Origin: Neomoorella sulfitireducens
GTDB lineage: Bacteria; Bacillota; DSM-521; Neomoorellales; Neomoorellaceae
Reading direction: 5' to 3'
DNA length: 64,000 bases
Assembly: GCF_024733845.1 (NCBI RefSeq)
Contig: NZ_JANRHG010000001.1
Location: forward strand, 186,001 to 250,000
Shown: piece by piece, positions 8,647 to 18,084 of the stretch
Layout of the letters: every line of letters starts with the position of its first letter
Numbering within the stretch: position 1 is the stretch's first letter
Program-made: the position numbers and the translations under genes
The notes under the pieces: generated by a model
Databases searched by the model: none
Told to the model about the DNA's origin: nothing
Seen by the model: only the letters and a program-made list of their open reading frames with translations

Positions 8647-9219
8647 CTATCTGCCATAGAGAGGATTATCAATAATTGTCGGGATATTGTTCCTTTCTAT
8701 AACCAGTTTATAAAACCCTTTTTCTTCGATGGTACCGTAATTATGCCCGGCATCCCCGCGGTAAACACCGAAAAATACCAGCGGCTCGCTGCCAACATTG
8801 ATGGTCCGGTGCGCCCAGAATGGAGGGATATATGAAATACTCCCGGGGTACATATCCAAGACTTTAAAGTCACCTTTCACTGTTTGCATCACCAATTTGC
8901 CCCGGCCTCGAAAACAAATATAGATTTCTGCCGTCCCCGGGATAGCGTGATAATGCCCCTTGGTCATAAAGTATTCATTGCCCACTTTACCCGGGTAGAC
9001 GATGCTGGTGCAGTGCTGCAGGTGTCCTTCCTCTTCCGGGATGATTACGTTATAGAACTCATAAATTTTGGGGTTCTCCTTCATCATCGCTACGTAGGCG
9101 TCGTTATCATGAAAAACCCCCTGCATATCGGCAAGATAGCGGCTAATCAGGTTGCCAGGCGGGTTTAATACGCCGGTAGTAAAATCGCAGGTAGTATTAA
9201 ACGGTAAAAAATCGGCCAT
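8647..9219 (-). CDS. Cupin-type glucose-6-phosphate isomerase
   Basis: 190 residues matching the archaeal-type phosphoglucose isomerase family, a metal-dependent cupin. The metal site KGHYHAIPGTAEIYIC and the barrel strands with PGSISYIPPFWAHRTINVG are visible. The enzyme interconverts glucose 6-phosphate and fructose 6-phosphate, or a related sugar phosphate. This small cupin form is unrelated to the usual bacterial PGI. It sits between a zinc dehydrogenase and an FGGY kinase, which points to a dedicated sugar route. Confidence 0.87.
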   Translation of the reverse strand: MADFLPFNTTCDFTTGVLNPPGNLISRYLADMQGVFHDNDAYVAMMKENPKIYEFYNVIIPEEEGHLQHCTSIVYPGKVGNEYFMTKGHYHAIPGTAEIYICFRGRGKLVMQTVKGDFKVLDMYPGSISYIPPFWAHRTINVGSEPLVFFGVYRGDAGHNYGTIEEKGFYKLVIERNNIPTIIDNPLYGR

Positions 9220-9234
9220 TACCAGTTCTCCTTC

Positions 9235-10293
9235 CTAAAGGGTAACAGGTTGTTCTTCAAAGCTTATAGCAATCTTCTTCCCGGTATTTCCTTGTTGAAA
9301 AGCTTCCGTAATCGCTTCCAGGGGATAAATTTTACCGATCAGGCTCCCGGTTTCAACTTTTCTGGCGGCAATAAGCTCCAGTGCCCGCCGGTATTGCCTG
9401 TGGTTGGCACCGGTGGTGCCCGTTACGACGAGCTGCTTGTAGTGAATTAAATTGGTGTTGAGGGATACTATCTCCCGGCCCCGGGGTAACCCGCCAAAGA
9501 AATTGATCCGCCCGTGGACGCCAGCAATTTCCAGGGCCTGCTGCTGGACGACTGCCGCCGAGACGGCGGTAATGACAGCATTCGCCCCCTTCCCTTTTGT
9601 TTCCTCCATGACAACGGCTTTGATATCTTCTTTCTGCGGGTTGACCAGGATATCGGCCCCGTACCGCCTGCCCTCCTGCAAGCGCTCTTCAACCGGCTCG
9701 CAGAGAATAATTTTGGTTGCCCCGCCCAGCCTGGCCAGCTGGACATGCAGCAAACCTATAGGGCCAGCGCCAAAGACGACTACTGTATCTCCTGGCTTAA
9801 TGGCAACTGATTCAAAACCGTTATAAACGCAGGAAAGGGGTTCGGCCAGTACTGCTTCCCGGTAAGATATCCCTTCGGGGATTTCCAGGATATTACCCTG
9901 GCGGATTGCCGGGGCTGGGATCTTCATATACTCGGCAAAGCCGCCGTCGAGGCTGATACCAAAAGCATCATAGTCTGGACAGAGCTGGTTCCAGCCCTGG
10001 ACACACATATCGCAGTGGCCGCAGCCGATGTTCGGCGCGATCGCCACCCTCATGCCCGGCTTTAAGCCCTGCACCTGGCTTCCTACTGCGGCTATTTCCC
10101 CTACCACTTCGTGGCCGAGGACCCTCTTGGTACCAGGCAGGATTTTAAAATGGCCGTAATTATAGATGCGCAGGTCGGTACCGCAGATAGTGCAAACCTG
10201 CACCCGCAAAAGGGCTTCCTCCGGGCCGATGGCCGGTATTTCATCCTCCACCACTTCCAGTACATGCGGTTCCAGGTAAACTGCTTTTTTCAT
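9235..10293 (-). CDS. Zinc-dependent alcohol/polyol dehydrogenase (MDR family)
   Basis: 352 residues. It has the catalytic zinc ligands in CGTDLRIYNYGHF and GHEVVGE, the structural zinc loop CGHCDMCVQGWNQLC, and the Rossmann motif VVVFGAGPIGLLHVQLARL. This matches sorbitol- or threonine-dehydrogenase-like NAD(P) enzymes that oxidise a secondary alcohol to a ketone. In this operon it could turn a polyol or sugar into a keto form for the downstream isomerase and kinase. Confidence 0.88.
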   Translation of the reverse strand: MKKAVYLEPHVLEVVEDEIPAIGPEEALLRVQVCTICGTDLRIYNYGHFKILPGTKRVLGHEVVGEIAAVGSQVQGLKPGMRVAIAPNIGCGHCDMCVQGWNQLCPDYDAFGISLDGGFAEYMKIPAPAIRQGNILEIPEGISYREAVLAEPLSCVYNGFESVAIKPGDTVVVFGAGPIGLLHVQLARLGGATKIILCEPVEERLQEGRRYGADILVNPQKEDIKAVVMEETKGKGANAVITAVSAAVVQQQALEIAGVHGRINFFGGLPRGREIVSLNTNLIHYKQLVVTGTTGANHRQYRRALELIAARKVETGSLIGKIYPLEAITEAFQQGNTGKKIAISFEEQPVTL

Positions 10294-10333
10294 CTTCCTT
10301 TTTCCCCTTTGCCAAATATCCAGGTTGGCTTAT

Positions 10334-11287
10334 TTAGTTTATTGCGCTTTCCGGCCGCCTTCCTTCCAGGGCGTCGATAAGATTCCTGGCCGCCTGCATG
10401 CCCATCATTGATACTGCTTCCTCGGTATAGGCGCCGATGTGGGGGGTTAACACCACATTGGGCAGCTTCCTTAATTCTTCATTGGCCAGGGGCTCGACAC
10501 TGAAGGTATCCAAAGCCGCTCCCCTGATCCATTTCTCGCGCAATGCCTTCACCAGGGCCGTCTCATCGATTATGCCGCCCCGGGCGGTATTCACAATTAT
10601 GGCACCGGCCTTCATCCGCCTTAACTCTGCTTCACCGATTAAATTGCGGGTAGCCGGCAGGAGGGGCAGGTGCACGGACACAAAGTCGGCCTCCTGCAAT
10701 ACTTCCGCCAGTCCGGCGTAGCGACCGCCGACCGCGGCCGCAAACTCTTCATCTCTGGCTATATCGTACAGCAGGAGCTTCGTTTCAAATCCTTTTAACC
10801 TCCTGGCCACGGCTCGCCCAATTTGACCCGTACCCAGGATGCCTATCGTCTTTTTAAACAAGGAAACGCCCATAAACTTTTTCCATTCACCTTTTCTTAC
10901 GGAATGGTCGGCTGCGGCCACCTGGCGGGCCGCGCAGAGCATTAGGGCCACCGCCAGGTCTGCCACTGCTTCCGTATTTACCCCGGGAGTATTGGTAACA
11001 ATAATACCTCGTTCCCGGGCTGCTTGCAGGTCGATGTTGTCGATACCCACGCCGTACTTGGAAATTACCTTTAAGCTCGGAGAACCTTCTATCACTTGCC
11101 TAGATACTTCATCAATCCCTACCAGGAGGCCGTCGGCATCAGCGGCCAGCTCGAGAAGCTCCTCCTGTTTGAAAGGGCGCCCCTGTAAGTTAAGCACTAC
11201 TTTATAACCCTTTTCCCGCAACATGTCCAGGGGTCTGGTGGAAGTCGCTCCAAAGGAGCGAGGCGTAACTACTACTTTATAGCCCAT
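10334..11287 (-). CDS. D-2-hydroxyacid dehydrogenase (phosphoglycerate dehydrogenase-like)
   Basis: 317 residues with the NAD-binding GILGTGQIGRAVARRL and the catalytic Arg in VNTARGGIIDE, then a Glu and the catalytic His in LTPHIGAYTEEA. This is the catalytic core of the SerA/2-hydroxyacid family without the C-terminal ACT domain. Its location in a sugar operon suggests reduction or oxidation of a sugar acid or a short hydroxyacid rather than serine synthesis. Confidence 0.87.
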   Translation of the reverse strand: MGYKVVVTPRSFGATSTRPLDMLREKGYKVVLNLQGRPFKQEELLELAADADGLLVGIDEVSRQVIEGSPSLKVISKYGVGIDNIDLQAARERGIIVTNTPGVNTEAVADLAVALMLCAARQVAAADHSVRKGEWKKFMGVSLFKKTIGILGTGQIGRAVARRLKGFETKLLLYDIARDEEFAAAVGGRYAGLAEVLQEADFVSVHLPLLPATRNLIGEAELRRMKAGAIIVNTARGGIIDETALVKALREKWIRGAALDTFSVEPLANEELRKLPNVVLTPHIGAYTEEAVSMMGMQAARNLIDALEGRRPESAIN

Positions 11288-11293
11288 ACTACT

Positions 11294-11548
11294 TTATCCT
11301 CCCGATAAATGGGGTAAAATCGTGATTTCCGCATCAGCTTCGATAAGGATACCGGCCCAATTTTCATTGGCAACGCCACGCCCCTCAAGTAAGAGAGCCC
11401 AGGCCGGTGGCGTAAAGTTATAGTTATGCCTGGCCGTGATCGTATCTAGCACCTGTTGAAGGGATACCGGCCGGTCGAATTCCAGGACATCGCTGGCAGT
11501 ATTGCTAAAGCTGGAGGCCGGGCCCAGGTAACGCACCGCTATTCGCAT
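11294..11548 (-). CDS. MoaD/ThiS-like ubiquitin-fold sulfur carrier
   Basis: 84 residues from the ATG of MRIAVRYLGPASSF. It has a beta-grasp protein length and ends in LSGG, the Gly-Gly terminus used for adenylation and thiocarboxylate formation. It begins six bases after the AOR stop codon. MoaD-like genes beside AOR genes are known; they may supply sulfur for the tungsten-pterin of that enzyme. No matching MoeB/E1 enzyme is in the window. Confidence 0.82.
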   Translation of the reverse strand: MRIAVRYLGPASSFSNTASDVLEFDRPVSLQQVLDTITARHNYNFTPPAWALLLEGRGVANENWAGILIEADAEITILPHLSGG

Positions 11549-11553
11549 TTTGC

Positions 11554-13383
11554 TTAACCTTCCCGCAGGCAAAATTCCAGTCCCAGCTCCTGTAACCTTT
11601 CCGGCGTGGGCCTGCCTTCTTTGTCCCATCCCCGGGCGCGGTAATATTCATCAAGCATTTCATCGTACATCTCCTTGCTTAACATATGCCCCCGGGCCGG
11701 GCCTTCCGGCAGCTTCTCCTTCATGATGCGGTCCGGCAGGTAATCGTTGTCCCGCGTTACTCCCTCGCGCCCTAAAATGAGCCGCTCCAGGGTGTAAATA
11801 CGTTCACCGATGGTCATCAATTCCGGCATAAAGTCATAGCCGGTAACTAGCTCAAGGACATTGCCCGTCGGCTTGTCGGTAAACCCCATGGCCGACCTTA
11901 CCACGGTGCAGATCCCCAGGGAGTCGATATACGCCCGCGTATCCTGGATGACTTTGACCAGTTCCCCTTTGCCTTTTATGGCAAAGGGATCGTACTCTCC
12001 CGTCAGCAACTCGTCGCGGATGGTCCACCCGCCCACATTATGACAGGCGCCCCGGCTGGAAGTCCCGTAAGAAAGGCCTATGCCGTGGAAACCGCGCGGC
12101 TCGTAAGCGGCAAAAGGCATCCATTTGGCATGCATCATGTACGGTACTGTTGCTGGGTACTTTTGAGCCAGGTAACGAAAACCCCGCGCCAGTTCAGCCC
12201 CAAAACCCTCCATTTCACCCATACGCTTTACCATGGCCACCATAGCCTCGCCGTCGCCAAAGGGCAGCTTCATCCCCAGCTCTTTCTCCGTAAACAGGCC
12301 TAGTTCATAACATTCCATGGCATAAGCGATAATCGTACCCGTCGACATGGTGTCGAGCCCGTATTCATCGCAGAGGCTGTTGGCGGCAACAATGGCGCCG
12401 AAGTCGCTCACACCGCACTGGCCGCCAAAGGCGCCAATGGTTTCGTATTCCGGATCGCTTTTAAACCCCTTAAAAGGTCCTTCTTTTACCTCGCAGAGCT
12501 GGGCACAGGCCACCGGGCAGCGGTAACAGGCCAGGTTCTTTACTTTATAATGCTTTTCCATATATTCAGCGGTAATGGTATCTATACCGTCGAAGACACC
12601 GGTGCGGAAGTTGTAGCTCGGGTAACAGCCGAACTCATTCATTACACCTGTATACTGGGCCGTGCCGAACCGGGTATGTACCGGTTTCCCTTCCCGGGCC
12701 CTCTGTGCAGCCGTCTTGCCTAAATCATTTATCCTTTCAGCTTCGTAAACAGGTATTTTACCGCTACCATAAACTACAACCGCTTTCAAATTTTTACTGG
12801 CCATGACCCGGCCCGTGCCACCGCGGCCAAAGCTGCGCCCGTCGACCATGATGCAAGCCAGATCGGCTCCTTTAAAAGCCGCCGGTCCGATACTCATAAC
12901 TGCCGCCCGGGGCTCACCGGCAAGTTCCTTTAACCTTTTTTCAACTCGGGAAGTTCTTTCTTCCCAGAGGGAGGAGGCGTCCCTGACATCAACGCTGTCG
13001 TTATTAATATAAATGAATACAGGGTTGGCGGCGCGGCCTTCAACTATCAAACCGTCGTAGCCGGCAAATTTCAGGTGGGGGCCCACCCTGCCGCTGGAGT
13101 TGGAACACAGGTAGAGGCCCGTCATGGGCGACCGGGTGGCCAGCTGGAATTTAGTAGTCGATGGAAGACTGAGTCCGGTAAGGGGGCCTGTAAAGAAAAT
13201 GAGCTTGTTGTCAGGAGAAAGGGGATCTGTGTCCGGCCCGATTTCCCGGTAATAGTAATAGGCCGCCGCCCCACGCCCGCCTAAAAACAGGCGATAGATG
13301 TCTGGATCGACATTTTCTACGACTATGGAACCATTGCTCAGGTTAACTCGTAAAAGTTTACCAAGATACCCGCCTTTAAACAT
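11554..13383 (-). CDS. Aldehyde ferredoxin oxidoreductase, tungsten-pterin enzyme
   Basis: 609 residues, the normal AOR length. The N-terminal domain starts GYLGKLLRVNLSNGSI and includes FFTGPLTG and the pterin-binding GRGGTGRVMASKNLKAV. The [4Fe-4S] ligands are CYRCPVAC with a far Cys in LGICTVVR. It oxidises aldehydes to acids with ferredoxin as acceptor. It is encoded inside a carbohydrate operon together with its own MoaD-like protein, so a sugar- or glycolaldehyde-type substrate is a fair guess. A GGGAGGA site precedes the ATG. Confidence 0.93.
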   Translation of the reverse strand: MFKGGYLGKLLRVNLSNGSIVVENVDPDIYRLFLGGRGAAAYYYYREIGPDTDPLSPDNKLIFFTGPLTGLSLPSTTKFQLATRSPMTGLYLCSNSSGRVGPHLKFAGYDGLIVEGRAANPVFIYINNDSVDVRDASSLWEERTSRVEKRLKELAGEPRAAVMSIGPAAFKGADLACIMVDGRSFGRGGTGRVMASKNLKAVVVYGSGKIPVYEAERINDLGKTAAQRAREGKPVHTRFGTAQYTGVMNEFGCYPSYNFRTGVFDGIDTITAEYMEKHYKVKNLACYRCPVACAQLCEVKEGPFKGFKSDPEYETIGAFGGQCGVSDFGAIVAANSLCDEYGLDTMSTGTIIAYAMECYELGLFTEKELGMKLPFGDGEAMVAMVKRMGEMEGFGAELARGFRYLAQKYPATVPYMMHAKWMPFAAYEPRGFHGIGLSYGTSSRGACHNVGGWTIRDELLTGEYDPFAIKGKGELVKVIQDTRAYIDSLGICTVVRSAMGFTDKPTGNVLELVTGYDFMPELMTIGERIYTLERLILGREGVTRDNDYLPDRIMKEKLPEGPARGHMLSKEMYDEMLDEYYRARGWDKEGRPTPERLQELGLEFCLREG

Positions 13384-13483
13384 AAAACTTTCCTCCCGGA
13401 ATAATTGCTATTACATGATATTGTCTTTACATGCGCGGCGCCTCCGTGAACATAAACTCCGGTAAAAACTGGTATTCGTCACC

Positions 13484-14503
13484 CTATATGCTAACCACTT
13501 TCCCTGTTATTATTGATTGGTTAGCGGCCCGCACCACTTTAAGGGCCCGTCTCCCATCCTGCAGGGTCGTCTGCGGCTGTACGCCTTTTACCAGGCACTC
13601 CACCAGGTGCCTGTCTTCCTTTAGATAGGCGTCCCGGAAGAGGCTGCGCCAGCTATCGACGACATCCTTCGCTACGCCTTTGCTCCTGGTACAGACTGTC
13701 AGGCCATGCCGGGCGATATCACCGATAAAAAGCACACCTTCGCTTCCCTGGATTTCAATCCGGGCATCATAGCCGTATTCGCTTGGACAGGAGCCGTCGA
13801 TCATGCCCAGACAGCCATTAGTCATCTCAAACATCACCAGGGCGTTATCGTAGAAATCGGGAAACTCCTCTTTTAGCTCCTCTGAGCGTAAATTTTTGCC
13901 CCTGGCAAAGACCCAGGCGTATTCGGCTTCCATCAGCCAGTGGACGGAATCAAAATCATGGCTGTTGACTTCCCCTAAAACGCCGTTACTCTTCTTCACA
14001 TCCCACGCCCAGCGCGACGGCAGTCCTGGCCCTTTGCCAGTAGATTTAATAATGAGCGGGCGACCGATATCACCCCTGGCAATAATCTCCTTGGCCCGGC
14101 GGAAATTTTCATCATAGCGCCGCATGAAACCCATGACAAAGGGCACCCCGGCAGCGGTAACCGCCTCCTGCATGGCTTCCGCCTCGTCGGGAGTTAGCGC
14201 CAGGGGCTTCTCGCACAGGATAGCCTTTTTAGCGGCAGCAGCCGCCACCACCAGGTCTTTATGGGCAAAGGTCGGCGCCGCGACGACCACGGCATCGATG
14301 CTGGCGTCCTGCAATAAATCTTCAATATTATAATAGCCCTTGGTCCCCAGTTCGCTGGCTACCGCATCGACACGTTCTCTGTCGGCATCGTACACCCCCG
14401 CCAGGCGCGCTTCAGGTACATGCTCCGCAAAGTTACGCGCATGGACCATACCAGCGCGCCCAACGCCAAGGACTGCTACACCTACAACGTCTACTTTCCT
14501 CAT
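13484..14503 (-). CDS. Gfo/Idh/MocA family oxidoreductase
   Basis: 339 residues. The N-terminal Rossmann fold shows VAVLGVGRAGMVHARNF, followed by the CEKPLAL motif whose Lys is catalytic, and a C-terminal beta-sheet domain with EVNSHDFDSVHWL. The family oxidises sugars or inositols with NAD(P). It precedes AOR and follows a TIM-barrel isomerase in the same operon. Confidence 0.9.
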   Translation of the reverse strand: MRKVDVVGVAVLGVGRAGMVHARNFAEHVPEARLAGVYDADRERVDAVASELGTKGYYNIEDLLQDASIDAVVVAAPTFAHKDLVVAAAAAKKAILCEKPLALTPDEAEAMQEAVTAAGVPFVMGFMRRYDENFRRAKEIIARGDIGRPLIIKSTGKGPGLPSRWAWDVKKSNGVLGEVNSHDFDSVHWLMEAEYAWVFARGKNLRSEELKEEFPDFYDNALVMFEMTNGCLGMIDGSCPSEYGYDARIEIQGSEGVLFIGDIARHGLTVCTRSKGVAKDVVDSWRSLFRDAYLKEDRHLVECLVKGVQPQTTLQDGRRALKVVRAANQSIITGKVVSI

Positions 14504-14562
14504 ATTGTTTCTCCCCTTTATCTAAAATTAAAATTTAGCTAGCGTCTCACCATATACTCTTT

Positions 14563-15441
14563 TTATCTCCTGAGTTCGCTTTCTATTGCTTTTAAACGTT
14601 CAATTGACAGGCGGGCATAATCATCCCTTAAGGGCATAAAACGTTTAATACGAGCCGCGATATACGGATCGGGTACAGGCGGGAGAGGCTCAAGACTTAA
14701 TGTCCGTTGATAATCAATGTCCAGGAGGGCTTGAATTATAGCATGAAAATCTATATGGCCTTCTCCTACTGCCGTGCGGTTACTATCAGCGACATGAACA
14801 TTCACCAGATCTTTCCCTGCCAATCTTATGGCATCAGCAGGATTCTGTTCCTCAATATTCATATGAAACGTGTCCAGGTGAATTTTTACTGCAGGCGAAC
14901 CAATCTCGCGTTTCATTCTTATAGCCTGCTCACAGGTGTTAACTAAAAATGATTCGTAACGATTAATCGGTTCAATGGCTAAAAATACCCCATGCTTCTC
15001 CGCATAAACTGCCGCCTTACCGATGGAATCTACTGCCCATTTCCATTCGTTATCATACGCTCTAAGCCAATCTTCCTCTTCGCGGGGGTTGCCAACGGGC
15101 TGGGTTTTAGCCACGGCGGCCGGAACAACAATAATAACTCTCGCCTCAAGTTCACTGGCAAAATCACAGCAGCTTTTAAGGTATTGTACTGCCCGCGTCC
15201 TGACCTCTGGATCAGGATTACTGAGATCACGCTCACTGGTAGGCCAGGGGTACATGCCGGCAATCGATAACACTTTCAGGTTATACTTCTGGCACAAAGA
15301 GAGAACTTCCTTGACGTCATATTCTGCCGGTTCTCCCATTAACTCCACGCCATCGTAGCCGTAACGGCTCAACCGCTCAAATGTTGCCTGTAATTCCTCT
15401 TCACCATAAATCCAGTTGCTGATGCTGTACTTAAAGGGCAT
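14563..15441 (-). CDS. Sugar phosphate isomerase/epimerase (xylose isomerase-like TIM barrel)
   Basis: About 292 residues from the ATG of MPFKYSISNWIYGEEEL, which has AAGGAGG upstream. Metal ligands are visible in FLAIEPINRYE, KIHLDTFHMNIEE and LSLEPLP, typical of the AP_endonuc_2 / IolE-IolI / tagatose epimerase family. The role would be isomerising or epimerising a keto-sugar. It lies between the ABC permease and the Gfo/Idh dehydrogenase. Confidence 0.88.
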   Translation of the reverse strand: MPFKYSISNWIYGEEELQATFERLSRYGYDGVELMGEPAEYDVKEVLSLCQKYNLKVLSIAGMYPWPTSERDLSNPDPEVRTRAVQYLKSCCDFASELEARVIIVVPAAVAKTQPVGNPREEEDWLRAYDNEWKWAVDSIGKAAVYAEKHGVFLAIEPINRYESFLVNTCEQAIRMKREIGSPAVKIHLDTFHMNIEEQNPADAIRLAGKDLVNVHVADSNRTAVGEGHIDFHAIIQALLDIDYQRTLSLEPLPPVPDPYIAARIKRFMPLRDDYARLSIERLKAIESELRR

Positions 15442-15464
15442 TAGCCTGCACCTCCTTAGTTGCT

Positions 15465-16463
15465 TTAATTGCCCCACCGCCGCCGGCGCCATTGATCAAA
15501 TACGACTACGCCAATTATGACTAGACCCAGGATAACTTGCTGCCAGAAGGCTGAAATGTTGAGTAAATCCAAGCCGTTTGTTAATACGCCCATGGTAATA
15601 ACACCAAGAAGCGTACCACCGATGCTGCCTTCGCCGCCAAAAAGGTTTGTCCCGCCGATAATAACTGCGGCGATGGCAGTCAACTCCATACCGGTTCCCA
15701 TCAAGGCATTGGCTGAATTAAGGCGCCCTACCATAAAAATGCTTGCTATACCTGCGCATAAACCTGAAAAGCAATAGACCAAAACCCTGGTCTTTATTAA
15801 ATTTATTCCTGACACGCGGGCGGCTTCTTGATTTCCACCCATAGCTAACGCGGCTCTTCCGAAGGTGGTTTTATTTAATAAAAACCATCCTACTAGCGCC
15901 ACCAGGAGCGCTCCTATGGCAGCCACCGGTATCCCCATGATATCTCCGCTTCCTAACCAAACAATTGTACTAGGAATTCCAGATATAGGGAGACCATCGG
16001 TAACTATCAGCGCTAAGCCTTTTAAGGTAGACAAAGCGCCCAGTGTGACAATAAAATCAGGAATCCTTGCTTTCGATATAATATATCCGTTTATAAGTCC
16101 TGCCAGGGTTCCTGTAAATAAGGCAAGAAGTATACCAAGAGGAACACCAACGTGATATTCAACTAGTGCTACGGCCATTACCGAACCTGCCAGTGCCATA
16201 GCAGATCCAACTGATAAGTCAATCCCGGCCAGGATGATGACCAGCGTTTCTCCAATGGCTAATATGGCATTTATCGAAGACTGCCTGGCAATGTTAATAA
16301 AGTTATTTAGATGAAAGAAGTTTGGATTGGCAATGCTCAAATATGCCACCAGGATTAACAGGGCAAAAAAAGCCGTCCCTTTACTAAAAATCTCTGCCAA
16401 TATATTTTCTTTCTTTTTGGCAGGCGTAGCTGTTCCTGAAGTAACATCAATTAACCCTTTCAT
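15465..16463 (-). CDS. Ribose-type sugar ABC transporter permease
   Basis: 332 residues, strongly hydrophobic with about eight to ten membrane helices. It has the BPD_transp_2 signatures NILAIGETLVIILAGIDLSV and GGNQEAARVSGI, as in RbsC. Its start codon overlaps the stop of the ATPase gene (ATGA). It forms the membrane channel of the importer encoded at 15465-19257. Confidence 0.92.
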   Translation of the reverse strand: MKGLIDVTSGTATPAKKKENILAEIFSKGTAFFALLILVAYLSIANPNFFHLNNFINIARQSSINAILAIGETLVIILAGIDLSVGSAMALAGSVMAVALVEYHVGVPLGILLALFTGTLAGLINGYIISKARIPDFIVTLGALSTLKGLALIVTDGLPISGIPSTIVWLGSGDIMGIPVAAIGALLVALVGWFLLNKTTFGRAALAMGGNQEAARVSGINLIKTRVLVYCFSGLCAGIASIFMVGRLNSANALMGTGMELTAIAAVIIGGTNLFGGEGSIGGTLLGVITMGVLTNGLDLLNISAFWQQVILGLVIIGVVVFDQWRRRRWGN

Positions 16464-17959
16464 GCAACTGAACCTCCCAATGCAGCTCGGAGAATTGCTT
16501 CTTGTGAAGCATTTTCCCTGACAAATTCAGCACATACTCGGCCGGAGCGCATAACAATTATTCGATCTGACATCCCCAGGAGCTCAGGAATTTCTGATGA
16601 AACCATAACTACCGCCGCTCCATTTGTTGTCAGGTTGTTAATTAAACGATAAACCTCAACTTTAGCACCCACATCTATGCCTCTTGTCGGCTCATCCATT
16701 AAGAAGATATTTGCTTGACTGCACAGCCATTTTCCCAGGGCCACCTTTTGTTGGTTACCCCCGCTGAAGGTCTTTAGCGCTCTAGATAGTTCCGGTGGTT
16801 CAATTTTTAATTCCTTAATTAATGTCGCGGCTTCACTCGTTTCTTTGTATTTATTTACAACCCCAAAACTGCTGTATTTATCCAGGCTTGCCAGCGTCAA
16901 ATTTTTTTCCACCGAAAGTTGTAGAGCCAGGCTGTTTTTGCGATCTTTTGTTATGAGGGCTATCCCGGAACGTATCGCATCAACAGGGCTTCCCGGCTTA
17001 AATTCCTTACCGTTGAGGTATATTCTGCCCTTATCAATACGCCTGAGCCCAAAGATAGCTTCTAGCAGTTCTGTCCTTCCGGATCCTATTAAACCTGCTA
17101 TACCTAAAACCTCGCCCTTTTTAACCTCAAAAGTAACGTCTTGTACCTCTTTGCCTGATTGCAGCTCTTCAACCCGCAATACCGCCCCGCCTTTTGCAAC
17201 CTCTTCCTTGGGAAATTGTTCTTCCAGAGTGCGGCCTATCATCATATTTATAAGAGTTTGTTCATCAACTTCGCCGACGGTTTTGGTATCAATTACTTTA
17301 CCATCCCTTAGAACGCTCACTTCATCACCTATCATCGGAATTTCTTCCAGACGGTGGGATATATATATAAAAGATACTCCCTCTTTTTTTAAGGCTTTAA
17401 TAGCAGTAAACAATTTTTCCCTTTCATTATTTGTAAGTGCCGATGTCGGCTCATCTAAAATCACCAGCCGCACATCACGGGAAATCGCCCGCGCTATCTC
17501 CACTAATTGTTGTTGCCCAACATTCAGGTTTCTTACTTTCTGATCAAGTTTTATTTCGTCGGCACCTAGTCGTACCAGAACATCCCTGGCCCGCTTCCGG
17601 GCATTTTCCCAATCAACAATAAAAGATTTGCCTTTTTGGGGTAAATTACCCAGACAAATATTTTCAAAGACCGACAGGCTTGGCACCAGGGTAAGTTCTT
17701 GATATACCATTCCTATGCCAAGGTTTAAGGCATCCATGGGACTGGATAGCTCAATTTTTTTACCTCTTATGAAAATCTCACCTGAGTCCGGTTTTATAAC
17801 CCCGGCTAAAATTTTCATTAAAGTAGACTTGCCGGCACCGTTTTCTCCTAAAATAACATGGACGCTGCCTTCTTTTATGCTAAGACTGACATTATCCAGG
17901 GCCTGCGTCGCAAAAAATCTTTTACTTATATTTTTTAGCTCAACAAATAACGACTTCAC
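16460..17959 (-). CDS. Ribose-type sugar ABC transporter ATPase (double cassette)
   Basis: 499 residues with two ATPase modules, as in RbsA/MglA. The first carries the Walker A GENGAGKSTLMK and signature LNVGQQQLVEIARA; the second has a degenerate Walker A, GLIGSGRTELL, the signature FSGGNQQKVALGKWL and Walker B IFLMDEPTRGIDV. A GTG start with GGAGGG upstream fits. It powers sugar uptake with the permease and binding protein on either side. Confidence 0.93.
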   Translation of the reverse strand: MKSLFVELKNISKRFFATQALDNVSLSIKEGSVHVILGENGAGKSTLMKILAGVIKPDSGEIFIRGKKIELSSPMDALNLGIGMVYQELTLVPSLSVFENICLGNLPQKGKSFIVDWENARKRARDVLVRLGADEIKLDQKVRNLNVGQQQLVEIARAISRDVRLVILDEPTSALTNNEREKLFTAIKALKKEGVSFIYISHRLEEIPMIGDEVSVLRDGKVIDTKTVGEVDEQTLINMMIGRTLEEQFPKEEVAKGGAVLRVEELQSGKEVQDVTFEVKKGEVLGIAGLIGSGRTELLEAIFGLRRIDKGRIYLNGKEFKPGSPVDAIRSGIALITKDRKNSLALQLSVEKNLTLASLDKYSSFGVVNKYKETSEAATLIKELKIEPPELSRALKTFSGGNQQKVALGKWLCSQANIFLMDEPTRGIDVGAKVEVYRLINNLTTNGAAVVMVSSEIPELLGMSDRIIVMRSGRVCAEFVRENASQEAILRAALGGSVA

Positions 17960-18028
17960 AATTTAAAAATTCTCCCTCCTTAAGCATTCTTTAAATCTCT
18001 AAAAGCAACTTTAATAACCTCACAGTTT

Positions 18029-18066
18029 GGGAGTAGGAGCGTGAGTGAAAACTTACTCCTACTCCC
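18029..18066. terminator. Stem-loop between sugar-binding protein and ATPase
   Basis: An 11-bp perfect stem (GGGAGTAGGAG / CTCCTACTCCC) with a 16-base loop. The T-run lies on the plus-strand side only, so for the minus-strand operon it is more likely an mRNA processing or stabilising hairpin than a full terminator. Confidence 0.6.
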
Positions 18067-18084
18067 TTTTTGCACTTAAAAAGT

